DNA of 64,000 nucleotides from Corythucha ciliata (lineage: Eukaryota; Arthropoda; Insecta; Hemiptera; Tingidae), in the NCBI GenBank assembly GCA_038030265.1, contig CM075937.1:23746001-23810000 (forward strand). The letters run 5' to 3'. The notes under the pieces were generated by a model. That model was not told the origin of the DNA, searched no databases, and saw only the letters and a list, made by a program, of their open reading frames with translations. Made by a program: the position numbers and the translations under genes. This document shows, one piece after another, positions 58,744-64,000 of this stretch (within the stretch, counting starts at the first letter, position 1; every line of letters starts with the position of its first letter).

Positions 58744-59108
58744 TAGTCGGTGGGTGGTTCCCGGCCACTCGCCTGCTCGAGTGGTTCAGGGGGGGTGGGT
58801 GTTTCCTTATCCGACTTTTGCCTCACTCGGAGAGCTCTCGGAACGACTTTTTTTTTGTGTGTGGAGATCCCTTGGAATTTTTGCCTGGGGTTGGCGACTT
58901 TATGTATTTTTGTTTGCGGGGTTTTTTTGGCCGACGTCAAAGCTGAAGATGAAGCTCAAGCGTCATTGAAACCGCTGGAGTGTCGTGATGTTTCCTAGTC
59001 GAGTAGTCCGTTCGCAGGCTGAAGAGCTAGTCCAGGTTGGAGAGGAGTTCACTGTTCGACTTCTTGACAATAAGTGATTTATCGGGTCCTGCTGCGCTGT
59101 TTATATAG
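58744..59108 (+). repeat. About 350-bp dispersed repeat, copy B
   Basis: Full copy with both parts, directly following the transposon and continuing copy A. It ends CTGCTGCGCTGTTTATATAG and is followed head to tail by copy C. Confidence 0.85.
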
Positions 59109-59323
59109 ACGGTGGGTAGTTTCCTTCCCCTCCCACCCGCTCGGTTGGCTCAGTGGGTTGATCAGTGGTGGGTGGGTGGTTCTCTTTCCGACTTTTGCCT
59201 CACTCGGAGGGCTCTCGGGGCGACTTCTTTTTTTGTGTAGAGATCCCTTGGAGTTTTTCCCTGGGGTTGGCGACTTTATGTATTTTTTGTTGTTGGGCTT
59301 TTCGCACGACATCAAAGCTGAAG
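59109..59323 (+). repeat. About 350-bp dispersed repeat, copy C (first part only)
   Basis: Only the first part is present. At CAAAGCTGAAGAT the copy turns into an AAT microsatellite instead of its second part. Confidence 0.85.
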
Positions 59324-59365
59324 ATAATAATAATAATAATAATAATGATAATAACAATAATAATA
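59322..59365 (+). repeat. (AAT)n microsatellite
   Basis: About 14 units of AAT with two interruptions, starting exactly at the GAAGAT point of copy C. Confidence 0.9.
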
Positions 59366-59399
59366 TTTATTTCCCTTTCAGCATAATACAATAATTATT

Positions 59400-59813
59400 T
59401 ATACGGTCGTCACATGGTTTTCACTTGAGGATGCAGCAGTTCACTCAATGAATACGGCACCTTATGAATTAAATGCCTTTTAAATGATTTCAAATTAACA
59501 ATCCCGTTTTCAGCTTTGAATATTGCCGGAATCTGGTGGTACAGCAGTAGTCCTCTGACATTCGGGTCTATCTGAGCCTTATTATTTATTTATTTATTGT
59601 TATTAATTCACATGAATGGTAAAGCTGGTTGTGCAGCAGATCTTGTCTCATAGCCATGACTTTCCTCGATGGTAATTCTTCCATCTAATAATCTGCTGTT
59701 GAGCACCTTCAGACATTCGCATGCGAAAGTAGCGTACAATGTAGGAATGCCCAACTCAGAAAATGCGTCTCTACAGGAGTCACGAGGTTTCAGTTGTGCT
59801 ATGATCCTCACGG
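59400..59813 (-). pseudogene. Non-LTR reverse transcriptase (CR1/Jockey-like), C-terminal part
   Basis: The minus strand reads KRAVRIIAQLKPRDSCRDAF, then SELGIPTLYATFACECLKVL and ESHGYETRSA. After a frame break comes a tail of the type GLLLYHQIPAIF ... NLKSFKRHLIHK. This is the standard post-RT C-terminal region of CR1/Jockey-like elements. The N-terminal side continues at 62149-62637 on the same strand, beyond a 2.3-kb insertion. It is not functional. Confidence 0.8.
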
Positions 59814-59821
59814 CTCTTTTT

Positions 59822-62140
59822 ACTTCAGTGTTCCCGTAGGGAAGGAAGTTTGGTAATCGAAAAAAAACAAATTTAGCTGACACCAGATTCGTGTTCCTGG
59901 ACCCCGAAAACGCCTAAATCTCGATTTTCAGTATGGCGTCTGTCGTCCGTCGTCAACTTTTTTCTCGACAGATCTGGACGAGTGATGGTTCAAAAGTTGT
60001 GTCTTCATCTCTAGATGTACACCGTAAAATTTGAAAACGATTGGTTGAGCGATTTGGAAGATATTATAACAAATGTGATCGATGTAAAAATGGTTGGAAC
60101 CTTATAACTCCAAGAGAATATTATAAAATTTGATGATCTTTCATTCAAAATCGTCATCTAGGTTCCTAGAAGACGTTGCTAAAATTTGAATAAGATTTGC
60201 TGAGCGATACAGTTGCTAAGGTTTGGAATGCGTTTCAGCTCTTTTTTTGCCTCAAACCTATCTCCTGTCAGAATTTTAGTCCGATTTCCTCTCATGATGG
60301 CTTAAAATGACCGCAACAAAATTCCCCATCGATTAACTGCCCATTTTTTCGAAATTCAATTTGGTTATTTTTAAATTAATTTTTTTAACAAACTGACGAG
60401 GATGTATTCGAAGATTCGTTTCTCTTCGATTATTTTGAGTTTTAGCGAGAGTCTTATTGATCAAATTGTGTCCATTATTTAATTCATTGATCGTGTTGAA
60501 TATTTCAAATTGATAGTTACCGTTAAAGAGAACTATATCAGGCTTCAAAATTCATTATTCGTCACGTCGTTAGAATTTGTGTGTTCTTATTTTTTTTGTG
60601 TGTTATTATTGCATCAATCGTTGACATGGGATGAATGTTGAGAGACATAGAGCCCTTTTCAGCAAATTTTAGAATTTTGGCATTTTTATGAGAACAGAAC
60701 TTCAGGACAGGCTAGAGCAAATTAATTAATTTTGATGGGTGAGTTTTAATGATTAATCACTCGTGTCGGAATTGTTTCATGTGAAAGGCATGTTGTAAGC
60801 TAACGACGGGAACATGGAAGTATCGTGGGGTCCTCCACACAAACTTAATTCAGAGTCGTAATTGGACAGACCGCTCCTCGATTCTTGCTTTTCACATACT
60901 TTCGCGTCTTTGTATCTTTTGCTACAAAATTACGAAGAGTCGTCAGTCACTCTGAGTCACTTCCACTTAAGGACTGTTCCGTCTGATTTATATGTCTATT
61001 GTATAGCCTCAGCGAGTTAGCTTGCCCTTTAGCGCTTGCAGAAAAGCAAAAACTGTGCCACGTCTCAATTTTACTAACAGCAAATTAGCGTTTTTTTAAT
61101 AAAAAAAAATGACTAGACCTAAAGAAAGCTGAGGTTCTACACCAACTTTTAAGATTAACCGACAGATTCAGTCGGAGTTGAAAACGTTTGAAAATTCTGG
61201 AAATTTTCGTAATTTCTCACATTTTACTACTCGTTTTTGCAAAAAATTATATTTTCGCGTTTTTCTCTCTCGGAAATACCCAATTTCAATGTTTTGAATC
61301 CATAAAAAAACCATTTTTGCTTATTTGTATCCCTAAAATTCCAAATTTCGCTTTTTAAAGAACTTTTGGAGCATTACGCTGCACTAAAAAAGAGATTTCG
61401 AAGGAACCGTGTTATTCAGAATCAAAAGTTGGCATATTTAGCTGTTTCAAACCCATAATTTGGCTTATTCACCTCTTTTAGAAACTTTTCCGCGAATTTG
61501 ACTCCTTCAAAAAATCATTTTCGCGCCTTAGGCACGTGCTCGTACTTCGAAGTCCCAATTTTGTAGGTTTAGTTCTTCTGAACATCACTTTTCGCAGATT
61601 TGTCTCAATAAAAATACCAATTATTGGGATTTTGGCACGTCTAAAAACGAAATTTCGCTCATTCAGAAATCCAACTTTACTGGTTTCAAACGATCTATTC
61701 GTCACGATCCTTTGAATTGCATCCATGGCACGACTTTGGTCCTCCAAACCGGTCAACTGAGGCTCCGAATCTGTTCGGTCTGAAAATGGGAAGAAATATT
61801 CACTTCCTTCTCTTAAGTCCGGATTCTTGCGCAAAAAATGATGGTTTTACTGTTGAACGGTTGTTTGATTGGGTGAAAATACCAATTTTGGGGGTTGGAA
61901 GCCAGTTTTCGTGCTTAATGACTCGTGTCTGGGGTTATAATGACGGTCATACAGCCGAGAAGGCAGTTCACAGCGTAAAATTGCTATTTTTGGGTGCTTA
62001 AAACCACATTCAGATAGTAACTTTTCGCTGTTTTCTCGCTAAACTTATAAAATTACGGTAAATAGGACTATAAGGTCATTAAATGGGAAATTGATGTGGT
62101 CTAGAACTTTGGAATAAGGCAAATATAATGTAAGTTATCA
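59822..62140. mobile_element. 2.3-kb insertion splitting the non-LTR reverse transcriptase
   Basis: The RT reading breaks off at LFKLQK and resumes at KRAVRII. CTCTTTTT stands at both borders (59814-59821 and 62141-62148), which would be an 8-bp target duplication as made by hAT or P-like elements. CAGTGTTCCC near the left border looks hAT-like, but no inverse lies at the right border, so the class is open. A 71-codon minus frame at 60333-60548 has no recognisable domain. Confidence 0.45.
61070..62040. repeat. Degenerate AT-rich quasi-periodic repeat
   Basis: Words such as AAATTTCGC, TTTTCGC(G), CCCAATTT and CCAATTTTG return about every 60-70 bp, each in an AAATACC..TTT setting. It starts with CAGCAAATTAGCGTTTTTTT, a word also found at the right edge of the window. 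Period and orientation are too degraded to define a unit by eye. Confidence 0.45.
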
Positions 62141-62148
62141 CTCTTTTT

Positions 62149-62637
62149 GAAGTTTAAATAATGTCCGAGTCCCAGGAACACCTCCCCAGACAGCAATACC
62201 ATACGCAAGTATGGAATGGAAACATCCAAAGTAAACCATTCTCAGGACATCTTTTGACACGCTAGACTTAAGTTTTCGTATCATGAAAGTTACCCTCGTC
62301 AGTCTTTTCGAGAGTTCCTCAAAGTGCTTTTTAAACGTGAGTTTGGAATCCAGATGAATTCCCAGAAATTTCACAGCATTGTTCTCAAATTCTGGGAAAT
62401 TACTTAGGCAGAACACGATCCGGGAAGTCTTTTCGTCGTTCATTTCTAAATTATTTGTGTCAAACCAGTCCTTGGCTTTCGCAACTGATGCTGTCGACGA
62501 CGAAATGGCGGTATCATAATCCCGCGAGCAAGTGAGAAGGGTCGTGTCGACGGCATATCCGAGAGGTACACAGTCGGAACAACAAGATTCAAAATCATTA
62601 GTCAGTATTATAAAGAGAGTGATGAAGCTGAAGCCGT
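62149..62637 (-). pseudogene. Non-LTR reverse transcriptase (CR1/Jockey-like), catalytic to thumb region
   Basis: The minus strand reads NDFESCCSDC, then GYAVDTTLL where YADD is expected, then WFDTNNLEMNDEKT, VKFLGIHLDSKLTFKKHFEE, and SILAYGIAVWGG ... LFKLQK. These are RT motif C and the following blocks. The replacement of the first catalytic Asp (AVD for ADD) would abolish polymerase activity even without the downstream interruption. The part before motif C is missing. Sequence upstream (plus side) is copy D of the 350-bp repeat. Confidence 0.85.
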
Positions 62638-63008
62638 CGCTGAAGCCGTTGGAGTGTAGTGCTTATTCCCTGTCGAGTAGTCCGTTCCCAGGCTGAAGAG
62701 CTGGTCCAGGTTGGAGAGGTGTTCATCGTTCGACTTCTTGACAGACAAGAAGTGATTTCTCAGGTCCTGCTGCGCTGCTTATATAGACAGTGGGTGGTTT
62801 CCTTCCACTCTCACCCGCTCGGGTTGCTCAGTGGGGGGTGGGTGGTTCACTTTCCGACTTTTCCCTCACTATTAGGGCTCTCGGGACGACCTCTTTTTTT
62901 GTGTAGATGTCCCTTGGAATTTTTGCCTGGGGTTGGCGACTTTATGTATTTTTTGTTCGCGGGGTTTTTTGCCCGACGTCAAAGCTGAAGATGAAGCTGA
63001 AGATGAAG
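62623..63008 (+). repeat. About 350-bp dispersed repeat, copy D
   Basis: Here the order is second part, then first part, as expected for one period of a tandem array cut at another point. It ends in a 12-bp minisatellite at the same GCTGAAGATGAA point where copy C has AAT repeats. Confidence 0.85.
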
Positions 63009-63085
63009 CTGAAGATGAAGCTGAAGGTGAAGCTGAAGGCGAAGCTGAAGGTGAAGCTGAAGGCGAAGCTGAAGATGAAGCTTAA
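62982..63085 (+). repeat. 12-bp minisatellite AAGCTGAAGATG, about 8.5 units
   Basis: Units alternate between AAGCTGAAGATG, AAGCTGAAGGTG and AAGCTGAAGGCG. The array starts from a single such unit in the 350-bp repeat and ends at AAGCTTAAGAC. Confidence 0.95.
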
Positions 63086-63347
63086 GACACCGGCTACGGT
63101 GGAGGATCTCGTGAGGTTTTTGAAGCGCAGGGGGGTGAAATTACAGTCAAGATCGAAAGAGTACTTGGTTAGCACGGCGAAAAATGCTCTCGAATCTAAT
63201 TTACCGATGGATATGACGACGGTCGACGGTGGCTCGTCCTCCACAGATTTCGACGTGTTCTCTATTACGGGTTGGGGAAAATTTCCCTCCATCCCGATTC
63301 CGGCCAAATTTTCGGACCGTATGTCTGACCACGTGAGTAAAATGTGA
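63075..63347 (+). CDS. Hypothetical protein fragment, SAP-like N-terminus
   Basis: Ninety residues beginning MKLKTPATVEDLVRFLKRRG. The opening helix-turn-helix pattern (VEDLVRFLKRRGVKL ... KEYLVSTAKNAL) resembles a SAP-type DNA-binding motif. Such motifs open some proteins encoded by large DNA transposons. The rest ends GWGKFPSIPIPAKFSDRMSD. I start at the last ATG of the minisatellite because the frame upstream is only repeat-encoded Lys/Leu. It may be the first exon of a larger protein, since the length is short and the sequence has no obvious end. Function is unknown and the SAP reading is tentative. Confidence 0.4.
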   Translation: MKLKTPATVEDLVRFLKRRGVKLQSRSKEYLVSTAKNALESNLPMDMTTVDGGSSSTDFDVFSITGWGKFPSIPIPAKFSDRMSDHVSKM

Positions 63348-63800
63348 GGTTCTCATCGAAAAATCAGGGGATGGTACGAGTTCGGGTTAGTGAACTAACT
63401 TTCAGTTCTCACTTACTACCAATCTAAACTTGACCATTCGTAGGCCCTGTCCGTAAGATCTTTGCTATTAAGACTATTGTGTGTGAGGGCCAGATCATGG
63501 CGGGGACTACCGGGGCTATAGCCCTGGGCGGCAAAATTTGAGAAATAGTTAGCGGCGGGGGAGGGGGCAAGACAAATCGAAGCACGATGACATTGAAGAG
63601 GACGATTTTTTTTTTTTTTAATTGGACACACTTTGATCGAGTTGCCCACTTTGTGCCAGTACTAAGCGGATTCCTCGGCCGATGGGCGATTGGCTGAACT
63701 CTAACGCGCTGTGTCACATCCTTCTAGCGAATAGAACAATAGCTGGACCAACACCTATCGGGGCCCAGGGCGGAAATCTCTACGTCTTTCATCATCCTTT
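63348..63800. other. No recognised gene; G-rich patch and poly(T)
   Basis: A G-rich stretch (63497-63560, GGGCGGCAAAATTTGAG and GGCGGGGGAGGGGG) has the flavour of hAT-type ends such as that at 14709. No partner was found. A T run lies at about 63606-63619. Overlapping small frames look like chance. Confidence 0.35.
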
Positions 63801-64000
63801 GCTTGTCCAAATGACAAACTTCGAGGAAATTAGCGCTTATCTTAATTTTAGTCGCGAATTTTCCCCTTGGAACTACACATGAATTGACGCATTATCTCAA
63901 TTTCAGCCACGAATGAGAGCTTTTTCAAAATTTCAGCCAAGAATAATAGCGTTTTTTTAGAACTTTTAGCCGCGTGATTGCCCCAAAACAGCAAATTAGC
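63801..64000. repeat. Degenerate repeat at the window edge
   Basis: Variants of CAATTTCAGCCACGAAT and AATTAGCG recur about every 40 bp up to the last base, ending CAGCAAATTAGC. That word also starts the quasi-periodic region at 61070. The array is cut by the window edge. Confidence 0.5.

Noticed and set aside
59884..60330. Possible coding exon in the 2.3-kb insertion
   Set aside because: Frames are short and AT-rich with no motif. Repeated phrases such as TTGAGCGATTT look like decayed repeat.

Overview
The window looks like a gene-poor, repeat-dominated stretch of an animal nuclear genome, most likely an arthropod and probably an insect. The basis is the repertoire of mobile elements: an R1-clade non-LTR retrotransposon, BEL/Pao LTR-element fragments, a Penelope-like element, hAT remains, a Foldback-like element and a second non-LTR reverse transcriptase. 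There is no bacterial-style gene packing. No host gene can be identified with confidence. The only intact long coding regions belong to the R1-clade element.

Left part (1-18,000), read in order. A broken Penelope-like element (reverse transcriptase plus GIY-YIG, minus strand) sits between about 90-bp inverted repeats. A 2.67-kb Foldback-like element (3015-5685) has long inverted termini built from 145-bp tandem repeats. Next come a cluster of ACGTT motifs and a relic terminus of an inverted-repeat DNA transposon. A nearly complete R1-clade retrotransposon follows (about 8322-13990, minus strand) with an intact 1053-residue ORF2 and an ORF1 that is now two overlapping frames. A BEL/Pao element is then rearranged: gag and protease lie on plus, while the RT-RNase H region lies on minus immediately beside them. 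Its gag is interrupted by a hAT-like insertion.

Middle part (18,000-57,400). A truncated hAT element (BED zinc finger, TIR at about 19345) runs into a 2.7-kb segment present twice with almost no differences (18958-21657 and 27003-29701). The segment carries a TATA/AATAAA promoter-like region and a deleted minus-strand BEL fragment. Both copies lead through a 75-bp flank into a large minisatellite with the 13-bp unit TAGATGGTGCTGG, roughly 33 kb and about 2,000 units in all. From 29.7 kb on, the satellite alternates between long near-perfect arrays in one orientation and about 1.1-kb spacers made of degenerate units in the opposite orientation. The result is six near-palindromic junctions and a higher-order repeat of variable length (about 3.3-6.3 kb). 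Because 13 is not a multiple of 3 and the minus strand has no stop in any frame, the arrays produce spectacular but almost certainly meaningless ORFs of up to 1808 codons.

Right part (57,400-64,000). Four copies of a roughly 350-bp repeat occur here. One pair is split by a 1010-bp TA-flanked transposon with 234-bp inverted termini, and two copies carry fresh microsatellite or minisatellite growth at the same internal point. A second non-LTR reverse transcriptase lies on minus, its YxDD box mutated, split by a 2.3-kb insertion. A short SAP-like reading frame and degenerate AT-rich repeats finish the window.

The genes do not form a pathway. The window records nested transposition, inversion, segmental duplication and satellite expansion. 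All family assignments come from reading motifs by eye; no database search was possible.
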